The notes under the pieces: generated by a model
What the model saw: only the letters and a program-made list of their open reading frames with translations
The model's database searches: none
Told to the model about the DNA's origin: nothing
Position numbers and translations under genes: made by a program
Shown: in pieces, positions 52,818 to 62,336 of the stretch
How the letters are laid out: every line of letters starts with the position of its first letter
Numbering within the stretch: the first letter of the stretch is position 1
Assembly (NCBI GenBank): GCA_964387025.1
Contig: CAYLUZ010000001.1
Location: 310,001 to 374,000, forward strand
Reading direction: 5' to 3'
DNA: 64,000 nucleotides
DNA from: PNON01 sp964387025
Lineage (GTDB): Bacteria > Chloroflexota > Anaerolineae > Anaerolineales > Anaerolineaceae

Positions 52818-54331
52818 ATTCTATTCCCGCTGCTAAAATCTGATGCGAATCTCATAATAGTCTCCTGGGTAAAATCAGGACGGTTAATCTCTCCAGTCAT
52901 CCTTCCAGCGGCAAGAACTAGAATTCGATCGGATAGGCCCATGATCTCTGGTATTTCAGAAGAGATCATGATAAGAGCTTTACCTGCTTTGACAAGTTCA
53001 CCCATCAGGAGATAAATATCCCGTTTTGCGCCAACATCAATGCCCCGAGTTGGTTCATCCATGATGATGATATCTGGTGTGGTTTGAAGCCATTTTGATA
53101 AGACCACCTTTTGCTGATTTCCACCACTTAGGGAGGAGATCATTGTATTCCTGGAATTTGTTTTGATCTTAAGTTGATCGATAAATTTATCAGCTACACG
53201 GCGTTCTTTACTCTCATTGATCACTCCAAGTCTGGAGAGCTCATCCAAACCTACTATTGTTATGTTGGTTTTTACTGTCGATTTTAAATTTAATCCGGTG
53301 AACTTCCGGTCTTCAGTGATCAACGCAACCCTGTTTCGAATGGCGTCTTTCGGGTGACGGATATTCGTTTTCTTGTTCCTGATAATAACCTCACCGGAAC
53401 TTGGACGAGTGATCCCAAAAATACATTCCGCCAGTTCACTGCGGCCTGCACCGACTAACCCGGCGATTCCTAATATTTCACCTTTGTGCAGTTTAAAACT
53501 GACATTCTGAAAATGTTTTCCCCGGCACAGGTTATTTACTTCAAGTACCACTTCACCTATTGGAGCATCTGTCTTAGGAATAAATTCTTTTATCTCACGT
53601 CCGACCATCATTTTGATCAATTTGTCATTGTCGATCTCGTTTGCCGGGAAAGTACCTATATAATTTCCATCCCGAAGGACGCTGATGCGATCTGCGATCT
53701 TAAAAATTTCATCCATTTTATGGGAGATATAGATGATGGCTACATTCTGTTTTCGTAACCGGTCTATTTGTTCAAAAAGGGTCTTTACTTCCTTTTCAGT
53801 AATCGCTGATGTAGGTTCATCCATGATGACCACTTTGGATGATAAGGAAATCGATTTTACGATTTCGACCAGCTGAATTTGAGCCACGCTCAGGTTGCGC
53901 ATCAAGGATTTTGGATTAATGGAAATTCCGAGATTATTAAATAATTCTTCAGTAACGCGGCGTTGTTCTTTCAAATCTACTAGGCTCAAACCGCCTAATT
54001 TCCACTTACGGATCTCTCTTCCTACAAAAACATTCTCAGCCACTTCCATGTCTTTTATTGGGTTTAATTCCTGGTGGATCATGGATATCCCGTAAGAGAT
54101 GGCTTCTTTCGGATTTTTGATATGGACATTTTTACCATCAACCAGGATTTCCCCACTATCTTGAGAGTATATGCCCATGATGATCTTCATCAGGGTGGAT
54201 TTTCCGGCGCCGTTTTCACCCACTAGAGCATGAACTTCACCGGGTTTGATCTTCAGGGTGACATCATTTAATACGATGACCCGTGAAAAACTTTTAGTGA
54301 TATGGCTTAATTCAAGAATATTCTCGGCCAT
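52814..54331 (-). CDS. Sugar ABC transporter double ATPase (RbsA-like)
   Basis: A 505-residue protein with two fused ABC domains. The first has Walker A GENGAGKST, signature-like LSVAQIQLVEI and Walker B VVIMDEPTSAIT. The second has a degenerate P-loop (GLVGAGRSE) but the intact signature LSGGNQQKVVLSKWL and IIIMDEPTRGIDVG, the normal asymmetry of this family. It energises uptake through the RbsC-like permease. It is the first gene of the operon and diverges from the class III aminotransferase. Confidence 0.94.
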   Translation of the reverse strand: MAENILELSHITKSFSRVIVLNDVTLKIKPGEVHALVGENGAGKSTLMKIIMGIYSQDSGEILVDGKNVHIKNPKEAISYGISMIHQELNPIKDMEVAENVFVGREIRKWKLGGLSLVDLKEQRRVTEELFNNLGISINPKSLMRNLSVAQIQLVEIVKSISLSSKVVIMDEPTSAITEKEVKTLFEQIDRLRKQNVAIIYISHKMDEIFKIADRISVLRDGNYIGTFPANEIDNDKLIKMMVGREIKEFIPKTDAPIGEVVLEVNNLCRGKHFQNVSFKLHKGEILGIAGLVGAGRSELAECIFGITRPSSGEVIIRNKKTNIRHPKDAIRNRVALITEDRKFTGLNLKSTVKTNITIVGLDELSRLGVINESKERRVADKFIDQLKIKTNSRNTMISSLSGGNQQKVVLSKWLQTTPDIIIMDEPTRGIDVGAKRDIYLLMGELVKAGKALIMISSEIPEIMGLSDRILVLAAGRMTGEINRPDFTQETIMRFASDFSSGNRI

Positions 54332-54571
54332 GGAGACAATTTTCCTAAGTCGAATTTTGATTCAGCAATTTAACAATTTTTCGTCAGAAGACCATTAAAG
54401 CGAAATTAATAAAATTTCCATAATAAGAGACAGAAGCATTTTACTATAATCGCAAATCATTTCACAAGTAAGTATTGATTATTGATAAATTTACACCTTG
54501 AATTATTTGCGTACCATATCAGATATGACATAATTAATAATGAAACTAACTTAATATCCACGGAGAGGCGA

Positions 54572-55921
54572 ATGACAGAGATTGATCGTTCAAAATTAAA
54601 CCACTTTTTAGGGACAGAATTGGAGAGCTTTAAAAAACGGCACCCTCGTTCGTATGAAATGTATATCCGCGCACAGAACAGCCTGTTGGCGGGAGTGCCA
54701 ATGAACTGGATGGTACGTTGGGCGGGTGGATTCCCTTTGTTTGTGAAAGAAGCTCATGGAGCGCATTTTACCTGCGTGGATGGGCACGATTACGTGGATT
54801 TCTGCCTGGGTGATACTGGCGCAATGACTGGTCACAGCCCGGCAGCTTCTATGACCGCGATAAAGGAACAGCTTGACCACGGTATTACTTTCATGCTGCC
54901 GACGGAAGATTCCATATGGGTCGGAGAAGAAATGCAGCGAAGATTTGGATTAAAGTACTGGCAGACCACCCTAACTGCCACGGATGCAAACCGCTTCATT
55001 TTGCGAATTGCCCGGCATATCACCCGGCGGCCTTATGTGCTAGTTTACAATTACTGTTACCACGGTTCAGTGGATGAGTCATTTTGCACTATTAATAATG
55101 GCGTTCCCGGACCACGTCCCGGTTCGGTTGGTCCCCAGGTAAACCCGGCTACCACCACACGTGTCATCGAATGGAATAACCTGGCTGCGTTGGAATCAGC
55201 TCTTGCACCAGGCGATATTGCCTGTGTGCTGGCCGAACCAGCCATGACCAATATCGGTATCATCCACCCGGACCCGGGTTACCACGACGCCTTGCGTGAA
55301 CTGACTCGTAAATTTGGCACCCTGCTTGTGATTGATGAGACGCATACCATCTGTACTGGTCCGGGAGGCTACACCAAGGCCTATAACCTCCAGCCGGATG
55401 TGCTGACCATCGGTAAACCCATAGGAAGTGGAATCCCAGCGGGTGTGTATGGTTTTACCCAGGAGATAGCCGACCGGATTGGCGAAACAACCACAATTGA
55501 TGAGGCGGATATCGGCGGAATCGGTGGCACCCTGGCTGGAAACGCTCTATCGCTTGCAGCCATTAAAGCCACTCTGAGCAATGTATTAACAGAGGACGCT
55601 TTCAAGATCATGATTCCTCTGGCTGTACGTTGGGCGGATGGTGTACAAAAAGTGGTCGATGAATATCAGCTGCCGTGGGTGGTGAACAGGTTGGGTGCAC
55701 GCGCTGAATATTGGTTTTGCCCGCAGACACCGCGTAATGGCGGTGACGCTGAAGCAGCGGTGGATTTTGACCTTGACCGCTATATGCACCTGGCTGCTCT
55801 CAATCGGGGTATCCTGATGACGCCTTTTCACAATATGTCTTTAATGTGTCCAGCTACTACAGAAGCAGATGTGGACTATCATACCCGGGTATTTAAAGAT
55901 ATGGTCATGCAGATAATATAA
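54572..55921 (+). CDS. Class III PLP-dependent aminotransferase (GSA-aminomutase-like)
   Basis: A 449-residue aminotransferase of class III. The cofactor Asp is in LLVIDETHT, the PLP-binding Lys in VLTIGKPIGSGIPAGVYG, and the substrate region is VDFCLGDTGAMTGHSP. It resembles glutamate-1-semialdehyde aminomutase but the substrate is uncertain. The ATG at 54572 follows GGAGAGGCG; an upstream in-frame ATG at 54482 has no ribosome site. The gene is divergent from the sugar ABC operon (240-bp AT-rich gap), so a shared regulator and an amino-sugar or sugar-amine substrate are possible. Confidence 0.87.
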   Translation: MTEIDRSKLNHFLGTELESFKKRHPRSYEMYIRAQNSLLAGVPMNWMVRWAGGFPLFVKEAHGAHFTCVDGHDYVDFCLGDTGAMTGHSPAASMTAIKEQLDHGITFMLPTEDSIWVGEEMQRRFGLKYWQTTLTATDANRFILRIARHITRRPYVLVYNYCYHGSVDESFCTINNGVPGPRPGSVGPQVNPATTTRVIEWNNLAALESALAPGDIACVLAEPAMTNIGIIHPDPGYHDALRELTRKFGTLLVIDETHTICTGPGGYTKAYNLQPDVLTIGKPIGSGIPAGVYGFTQEIADRIGETTTIDEADIGGIGGTLAGNALSLAAIKATLSNVLTEDAFKIMIPLAVRWADGVQKVVDEYQLPWVVNRLGARAEYWFCPQTPRNGGDAEAAVDFDLDRYMHLAALNRGILMTPFHNMSLMCPATTEADVDYHTRVFKDMVMQII

Positions 55922-55960
55922 GGAGATCTAACATACCAGAGCTGTTTTGACTGGCAGGTT

Positions 55961-55998
55961 ATCGGGGATATCCAGTGAGATATCCTCGATTTCTTTTC
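55961..55998 (+). terminator. Terminator after the aminotransferase gene
   Basis: ATCGGGGATATC (55961-55972) pairs with GATATCCTCGAT (55979-55990), 12 bp with one G-T pair and a six-base loop, followed by TTCTTTTC. Confidence 0.75.
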
Positions 55999-56184
55999 AG
56001 AAATATTATTATGCTTATCCCATATCTGGATGGGATTATTTTTCCTTCCATGTGTAGTAACTACGCTTATTAAAATATTATGCTGATAACCAATGGGCAG
56101 AACACTAATTTTGGCTCTGAAGATAAACTTATCATGTTACAATTTTCATCCACAACTAAAACCTGACAAACCTCAAGGTAGGTA

Positions 56185-58284
56185 ATGGCAAATAGAACTT
56201 TTCTGAGAAATCTCCTCTTGTTTTGTACAATTATTCTTTCAAGTTGTACTGTGCAAACTCCAATGCCGCTGCCAACATTGACTAAAGTACCATTACCTAC
56301 AGCAACTAATCTGCCTTCACCCACCCCTAAACCAACGACAACCCCTTTACCAGCCACATGGTTGAATATCGGAATCGAAGGCAGTTCCATCCAACCCAAC
56401 GTCGTGACCTATTTATTCAATGATCACCCGGCCTTTTCAGATAGTCTATTCCAGACAGTAATTCATCCGGGCTTATTCAAACTGAATCCAGATGATGAAA
56501 ACCTCAACCCGGTGATTGCCAATTCTCCCGTGGGTGAATGGATAAAAAAGGATGAGTATCTGGAGCAAATGATTGAGATCAAGACGGGAGCGAAATGGAG
56601 CGATGGAACCATCCTCACCACAGATGATATCCTTTACTCTTTTGATCTGTTACGGGAGATTGCTGCATTGCATATGGGCTCCAATCGCGAAATCCTTCTT
56701 ACCTCATCCATTGAGGTAGGCTCCCCCGGTCAGATAATACTCAAGATTAAAAGCGACTTCGCATCGCCTGGCATAACGCAATCACTCCTCACTTTCCCTA
56801 TTCTTCATAAGAATTATTGGGAAAAGTACACCAATCAAGTATTTGAAAATCAAGATTCTGAAAAAATTAATACAATAGCCTCTGATTTGGATCAGTTAAC
56901 GGCCATGAGGGTTCACCAGGAGCAGGAAATGAATATTCTGGTACAACAGTTGAAGGACACCCGAATTCAAATAAACAATAAACAATCTAAAGCAGGTGAT
57001 CTAAAGGAATTTATAAGCGGTAGAAAGACACCGCATAATTTGAATGGTGTTCAAGATGGCGAAGATCTGGTTGATACCAATAATAAGATCACCCTATTGT
57101 TGGAAGAAATTTCAGTTTTGCAGGGTATTTTGGATAGCCAGGTTATTCAATTGGATGGGATGCGATCACAGACGATTGCATCGATACAGCAGCAGCAGGA
57201 ATTGGAAGACACTCTGTATGCATTGATGGAAGAAACCATCCAGTCAATACCTGACCTGGATTTGGGAGCAGAACCGCTTGTCATCCCTTATAGCATCAAA
57301 ACCAATTCACAAAGCTTTGTTGAAATATATGCACTTACCGACCAGGTATCCAGCCCTAATAAAATTGCATTTCAGGCAATGTCAAGTGATGATTTAGTTA
57401 GTAATTTCGAGCAGGGAAATCTGGAAACAATATTCTCTAATACAAATACGGATATTGCGGTAGAAAAGAGCCTGGATGGCACCGCTCGTGTTTCAGCAGT
57501 TATTTTCAATCCAATCTCCGATAAATTAGTTAATCCTGTCCTGGGTCAGGCCATTGCATGCATATATTCATCCCCGGACTTGTGGGAAGGTAGCTCTATC
57601 ACCGGATCCATCTCACTCCAAGCTTACGAAGCACCTCCTGGTCCAACCTTGGATCTGCCCGGTTGTTCTGGTTCCTATAAAACCCGGCTGCTTTATATGC
57701 GTATGATGTTGGATAAAAACCTATTCACCTGGAATTACTTAAGAAATGGCAGCATCATCCCCGGTTCAATAAAAGATCCCCTGGGTCAGACGATTAGCCC
57801 ATTGATACTGGCAGTTGACCCGAAAAGCCAGTTACCTGATGATGTTCGGGAAAAGTTAACCCTTTCACTGAATAAACTCGGGATCGATATTACCATCACC
57901 CAGCTTCCCAAACCATCCGATTTAAATGATGATCGGTCGGTGGACATGGTCCTCGCACAGTGGAACACAAGTTTGGCAGTAAATGATCAACTATGCAGCC
58001 TGCCTGCCTATTCTGGTTATTCCCGATATCCTGTCCACATGCAATCTGCTTTACTTGAATCTTGCGGGGTAGTCGACATCACATTGTTTACTATTCCTCA
58101 ACTTACTCCCACACCCACCATCCTGCTGACAGGTAAAGAAGCGAGTGCCTCTTATTTACCGCAATCCTGGGTGGTTGTTCTCACAAGAGATAATTTGTCC
58201 TACTATTGGAATTCTATATCAATTAATAAATATGACCTCATATGGTTATTACCGCTTACTCCCTCCTGGGTCACATCCTGGTAA
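56185..58284 (+). CDS. Lipoprotein with SBP_bac_5-like domain and helical insertion, second paralogue
   Basis: A 699-residue lipoprotein: lipobox ILSSC (Cys21), Pro/Thr linker to about residue 58, then LFNDHPAFSDSLFQTVIHPGLF and IKTGAKWSDGTILTTDDILYSF, matching the family-5 solute-binding core. A polar helical segment (about 225-350) interrupts the domain at the same place as in the gene at 45512-47653, and both end in a similar LLPLTPSWVTSW-like tail. No transport genes are adjacent. An AAGGTAGGTA site precedes the ATG. Confidence 0.77.
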   Translation: MANRTFLRNLLLFCTIILSSCTVQTPMPLPTLTKVPLPTATNLPSPTPKPTTTPLPATWLNIGIEGSSIQPNVVTYLFNDHPAFSDSLFQTVIHPGLFKLNPDDENLNPVIANSPVGEWIKKDEYLEQMIEIKTGAKWSDGTILTTDDILYSFDLLREIAALHMGSNREILLTSSIEVGSPGQIILKIKSDFASPGITQSLLTFPILHKNYWEKYTNQVFENQDSEKINTIASDLDQLTAMRVHQEQEMNILVQQLKDTRIQINNKQSKAGDLKEFISGRKTPHNLNGVQDGEDLVDTNNKITLLLEEISVLQGILDSQVIQLDGMRSQTIASIQQQQELEDTLYALMEETIQSIPDLDLGAEPLVIPYSIKTNSQSFVEIYALTDQVSSPNKIAFQAMSSDDLVSNFEQGNLETIFSNTNTDIAVEKSLDGTARVSAVIFNPISDKLVNPVLGQAIACIYSSPDLWEGSSITGSISLQAYEAPPGPTLDLPGCSGSYKTRLLYMRMMLDKNLFTWNYLRNGSIIPGSIKDPLGQTISPLILAVDPKSQLPDDVREKLTLSLNKLGIDITITQLPKPSDLNDDRSVDMVLAQWNTSLAVNDQLCSLPAYSGYSRYPVHMQSALLESCGVVDITLFTIPQLTPTPTILLTGKEASASYLPQSWVVVLTRDNLSYYWNSISINKYDLIWLLPLTPSWVTSW

Positions 58285-58578
58285 ATTACACCTTTCATAA
58301 GGAACCATGCCTTCCGATGTTATGAAAATATTTACGCCCTAATAATTCTGCTCGAAAGCTAATTCAAAACGTACTAACTATTTTGTTTGTTTAGATGCCA
58401 ACCTCCGGTACATTGCACTTCCAAACGCAAGTATTACTTCTGCCTGCCAGGCTACCAAAACCACAGATTAACGTTTGCAGTTTTCCCCATCTTGGGGCAT
58501 CAAACCTCAGTATAAGTTGTCGAACCGATAATAATCAAATGATTTATACTAATAATGATTATTGTCAGGAAGACTCCT

Positions 58579-59835
58579 TTGAATATTGCAATGCTCTCAT
58601 ACCACACTTGTCCACTGGCAATATTGGGTGGAAAAGATACCGGCGGAATGAATGTTTACGTCCGGGAACTGACCCGATTCCTGGGACAGATCAACGTCCA
58701 CGTGGATGTTTTTACCCGTTCACAAGATGAGCACGTAGCGCATGTACTTCACGACCTCGGGTATTCCAATCGGGTTATCCATATTAATGCTGGGCCAGAA
58801 GTCCCACTGCCCAGGAGTGAATTGGTAACGTACATTCCGGATTATTACTCTGGGATCCTGGATTTTGCCAGGCGAAAGGGAATTCATTACGACCTGATCC
58901 ACAGCCATTACTGGATGTCAGGCATTGCTGCTGGGATGCTCAAGGAAGAGTGGCATATTCCCATCATCCAAATGTTCCATACCCTTGGTTATATGAAAAA
59001 TAAGATAGCCCGGAATTCAACTGAAATAGAAGGGCCATATCGGTTGATTGGTGAACAGAAAATGATGGACCTGGCAGATAAGATTATCGCTGCCACCCCG
59101 GCAGAAGTGAAACAGTTGACCACTCATTACCATGTTAACCAACAAAAAATTACAGTCATCCCTCCAGGTGTGGATTGCAGTCATTTTTATCCGATCCCCA
59201 AGGATGAAGCAAAAGCCTTCATAGGTATTCCTCCGGATGCCAGGATGATCTTATTTGTGGGTAGAATCGAACCGCTTAAGGGTGTTGAGATATTACTGCG
59301 TGCTATTTCGATCATGCGCGAAGATTGTAATCTCGAAGAATGTCCATATCATGTTGTGATCATCGGGGGCGATTCCAATGAACAGATTGTAGATCCCGAA
59401 TCTGAATTATTCCGTCTGAAATCCCTTTGCCATGACCTGGGTTTGGACGAGACGGTCATATTCCTCGGAAAGCGTGATCAGAATACATTACCATATTATT
59501 ATTCTGCGGCTGAAATGCTGGTCATGCCATCCTATTATGAATCGTTTGGCATGGTGGCTTTAGAATCCATGGCCTGCGGAACCCCGGTTGTGGCGTCAAA
59601 CATAGGCGGATTGGCATATTTGGTTCAAGATGGTGTAACGGGATTTACCGTATCTGATCGAAACGATAAGGCACTGGCCATGCGTGTGTCACAACTGCTT
59701 TTTGATCAAGAACTGCAAGCAAAGATCGGTAAACAGGCAGCGCAATACTCACTTTCTTATTCATGGGAGAATATTGCCGGGAAAATCAAAAGCCTGTACG
59801 AGGAACTATTACTCAAGACTTCAGGATTTATTTAA
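58579..59835 (+). CDS. MshA/sucrose-phosphate-synthase-like GT4 glycosyltransferase
   Basis: A 418-residue GT-B glycosyltransferase. The N-terminus LGGKDTGGMNVYVRELTRFL, VHVDVFTRSQDEH, YDLIHSHYWMSG and GPYRLIGEQKMMDLAD closely follow the MshA/SPS group. The nucleotide-sugar domain has ILFVGRIEPLKGVEILLRA and the EX7E-type PSYYESFGMVALESMACGTPVV. MshA adds GlcNAc to inositol phosphate in mycothiol synthesis; sucrose-phosphate synthases use fructose-6-phosphate. The likely start is TTG at 58579, behind AGGAAGA; an ATG at 58555 coincides with a TATACT -10-like sequence. Confidence 0.85.
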   Translation: MNIAMLSYHTCPLAILGGKDTGGMNVYVRELTRFLGQINVHVDVFTRSQDEHVAHVLHDLGYSNRVIHINAGPEVPLPRSELVTYIPDYYSGILDFARRKGIHYDLIHSHYWMSGIAAGMLKEEWHIPIIQMFHTLGYMKNKIARNSTEIEGPYRLIGEQKMMDLADKIIAATPAEVKQLTTHYHVNQQKITVIPPGVDCSHFYPIPKDEAKAFIGIPPDARMILFVGRIEPLKGVEILLRAISIMREDCNLEECPYHVVIIGGDSNEQIVDPESELFRLKSLCHDLGLDETVIFLGKRDQNTLPYYYSAAEMLVMPSYYESFGMVALESMACGTPVVASNIGGLAYLVQDGVTGFTVSDRNDKALAMRVSQLLFDQELQAKIGKQAAQYSLSYSWENIAGKIKSLYEELLLKTSGFI

Positions 59836-59844
59836 TCAACCCTT

Positions 59845-60705
59845 TCAATCCACGCCCGTAACCCACTCGAAGAGATCGGTCTCGATATGCCCTTTTACCG
59901 GAGTCGGGTAATCACGCACAAATATCTCGCTGTTTTGAGACCATCCCCGCAATAACCCGGAAGCGCCTTTATTGACCTGCTTTCCACCCTGACTGGCATA
60001 ACAATAAGAGGCCTCTGCACGAATATCAGCTACTTCTGCATAATCGATCTTTGCATGGATAGGGTAAATTGCTTTTGAAATCGAACGGAGATTAATATCT
60101 CCGTTCTGTCCGTATTTGGCCGGGTCTTTTCCGAAAATTGGCATAATCCATACCAGCCAGCGCATAATCCTCTTGGAGATGGTGTAATAATATAATTTTT
60201 GCGGCTGGTAAATGGGTAATACATCACAATTGACAGCAGGATTTGCTGCATCGTAAAAAGCTCTCCGGGTCGCTTGATGCATACAAATATGGTCTGGGTG
60301 CATATACCCGCCAATCTCATCAAATGTCAACACAACCTGCGGCTTTAGGTTTTGAATATAGCTATTGATCTTTAGAGCAAGATCAGAAGTTTCTGCATTG
60401 ATCAATGCCATTGGATTTTGGTTATCGGGTGAACCGGGCATTCCAGAATCACGGTATCCCAGGAAGATCACATCTTGAAGACCAAGTTTTTTTGCCGCAC
60501 AGCGCAGTTCTGCTTCACGTAATTCAGCGATGGAATCAAACCCTTCCAGATATTTCTTTTCAACTATTCCCGCTTCTCCCCTAGTGGCACAAATAAGGTA
60601 TACATCCACACCCTGTTTTGCATAGAGCGACAAAGTTCCACCTATACCAAATGTTTCATCATCCGGATGTGCAAGGACGGCAAGCAAGATTTTTCGAAAC
60701 GCCAT
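59845..60705 (-). CDS. PIG-L/LmbE family N-deacetylase
   Basis: A 286-residue deacetylase of the PIG-L fold. The zinc motif AHPDDE is at residues 12-17, with the third ligand in HPDHICMH; LGYRDSGMPGS is also typical. Members remove acetyl groups from GlcNAc conjugates (MshB, BshB, GlcNAc-PI deacetylase). It is convergent with the MshA-like glycosyltransferase and follows the histidine phosphatase by 11 bp on its own strand, so the three could act on one glycoconjugate. Confidence 0.88.
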   Translation of the reverse strand: MAFRKILLAVLAHPDDETFGIGGTLSLYAKQGVDVYLICATRGEAGIVEKKYLEGFDSIAELREAELRCAAKKLGLQDVIFLGYRDSGMPGSPDNQNPMALINAETSDLALKINSYIQNLKPQVVLTFDEIGGYMHPDHICMHQATRRAFYDAANPAVNCDVLPIYQPQKLYYYTISKRIMRWLVWIMPIFGKDPAKYGQNGDINLRSISKAIYPIHAKIDYAEVADIRAEASYCYASQGGKQVNKGASGLLRGWSQNSEIFVRDYPTPVKGHIETDLFEWVTGVD

Positions 60706-60716
60706 TATTCCCCTTG

Positions 60717-61325
60717 TTAAGAGTCTAGATACTCAATATTTGGCTTCACATCATCATCCTCCCATGTGCATGTTGTCACCGATGCGGGAGAAGGGAATTG
60801 TATATCCATCATATTATGTTCAACCAAGAATTTGTTATTGTAGCTAATTTCATGTCCGTATCCCCAGAGGGTAACAAATAGAATCAAATCGGCATGGGTT
60901 ACCGCTATGACTTGTTTTCCTGTATATGAGCGTAATATACTCTGAATAAAACTATTGGTGCGATTAAAAACATCCATGGGCAGCTCATATGGCGGTTGAT
61001 TGCCAGTATAGATATCCCAATCCTTTTCGATCATCTCGGGTATTGGGCGGCCATCATAAGGTGAGCGGATTTCTGATATCTTGGAATTGATTGAAATATC
61101 TATCTTGTCGAAAGATTTTGCAATAATTCCGGCTGTCTGTCTGGCTCTTAACTGCGGGCTTGAAAATATTATGGAGACAGGTTTTCCGGAAAAAAAAGTA
61201 TGCAGGTTACTTGCCTGTTGAATTCCCAAACTACTTAATCCAAAACGGGGAATTCGTCCATAAAAAATATTCTCCGGATTATACACGGTTCCGTGCCTGA
61301 CAAAATGGATCGTTGTTGTGGCCAT
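60717..61325 (-). CDS. Histidine phosphatase (phosphoglycerate-mutase-like)
   Basis: A 202-residue phosphatase of the RHG superfamily. The catalytic RHG is in HFVRHGTVYNPEN, the second His in ITHADLIL, and the conserved FSSPQLRARQTAGII and SEIRSPYDG-like segments are present. Adjacent to the PIG-L deacetylase and convergent glycosyltransferase, it may dephosphorylate the glycosylated intermediate (as in glucosylglycerate or mycothiol pathways), though that is inference. Confidence 0.85.
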   Translation of the reverse strand: MATTTIHFVRHGTVYNPENIFYGRIPRFGLSSLGIQQASNLHTFFSGKPVSIIFSSPQLRARQTAGIIAKSFDKIDISINSKISEIRSPYDGRPIPEMIEKDWDIYTGNQPPYELPMDVFNRTNSFIQSILRSYTGKQVIAVTHADLILFVTLWGYGHEISYNNKFLVEHNMMDIQFPSPASVTTCTWEDDDVKPNIEYLDS

Positions 61326-61488
61326 GAATTAAGACTTCTCCTTATCTAAATAATTATGAAAATATACCACATGCCATAATGTTACAGCAGGACCATGTGT
61401 ATAAATCTTTTGCAAGATAAGTCCTATCTACCGATTAACATTATAACTACCATTAGGAACTTGGCAGCCAGGTCGAAATTAATAGTAA

Positions 61489-61513
61489 ATCCTCCGGAAG
61501 AATTCCGGAGGAT
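61489..61513 (-). terminator. Hairpin downstream of the SIMPL genes
   Basis: ATCCTCCGGAA (61489-61499), loop GAA, TTCCGGAGGAT (61503-61513): a perfect 11-bp stem. On the minus strand a T-rich but interrupted sequence follows. It lies 65 bases beyond the last SIMPL stop. Confidence 0.6.
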
Positions 61514-61577
61514 CGGGAATATTTGTCTCAGTACTGGATCTTATTTTCCACCCGGTGAAGCGGTGGAAATAACCATA

Positions 61578-62309
61578 TTACTTCAAGAGATAGGTTACAT
61601 TGACATCCACATTGATCTGGATCTGACCTGCGGAGACAGGGACGTTGCTATTGGCTGCCATACCGCCATCACCCTTTAGGGAGGTTGGACCAATGGGCTG
61701 GGTGTAGGAAGACACGTTGATGAACTGTACCTCACCCAATTTTGCTCCAGCTGCAGCTACGAGCTCTTCGGCCTGAGCACGTGCATCCGCGACTGCTGCT
61801 TTTCTGGCTTCGGATATCGCTGCATCCCGATTGGCTACATCGAATTGAATGCCATTGATATTATTAGCCCCGGATTTTACTACTGTATCGAGGATCGCAC
61901 CAAGGTTGGTCAGGTCACGAACAGTCACGTAAACCGAATTATCGACCATGTATTTGATATCCAGCATTTCACCCTGAGGTCCATATTGCTGTTGGGGGTA
62001 TACATTGAAGGCGGTAGTCTGAATGTCTTTGGCTTCAACATTGTACTGTTTGAGGGCATCTGTAACTTTTTGTGCCTGAGCAGTGTTGCTGGCCAAAGCC
62101 TCAGCAACATTTGCGCCTTCAGTGTGGACACCAATATTGATGTAAACAATATCAGGTGTCAGGTTGACTTTGCCATTCCCGGTGACGTTCAAAGTACGTT
62201 GGGCTGGCTGATTGTTGCTACCGTTTGAGGTGGAGCCAAAAGCTCCACAGGCAGTAAGTAATCCAGCTGCCAGAACTACAGTGATGATGATAAGAATTGT
62301 TTTTTTCAT
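61578..62309 (-). CDS. SIMPL-domain (DUF541) lipoprotein
   Basis: A 243-residue exported lipoprotein. Lipobox LLTAC, then the SIMPL/DUF541 pattern: LNVTGNGKVNLTPDIVYINIGV, VEAKDIQTTAFNVYPQQQYG, AVADARAQAEELVAAAG. Members (for example YggE and BP26) form periplasmic or surface-ring structures linked to stress tolerance. It is the second of two tandem paralogues; the gene upstream lacks a lipobox. Confidence 0.9.
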   Translation of the reverse strand: MKKTILIIITVVLAAGLLTACGAFGSTSNGSNNQPAQRTLNVTGNGKVNLTPDIVYINIGVHTEGANVAEALASNTAQAQKVTDALKQYNVEAKDIQTTAFNVYPQQQYGPQGEMLDIKYMVDNSVYVTVRDLTNLGAILDTVVKSGANNINGIQFDVANRDAAISEARKAAVADARAQAEELVAAAGAKLGEVQFINVSSYTQPIGPTSLKGDGGMAANSNVPVSAGQIQINVDVNVTYLLK

Positions 62310-62336
62310 TTTTACCTTCTTGTATATGAGTAGTAA

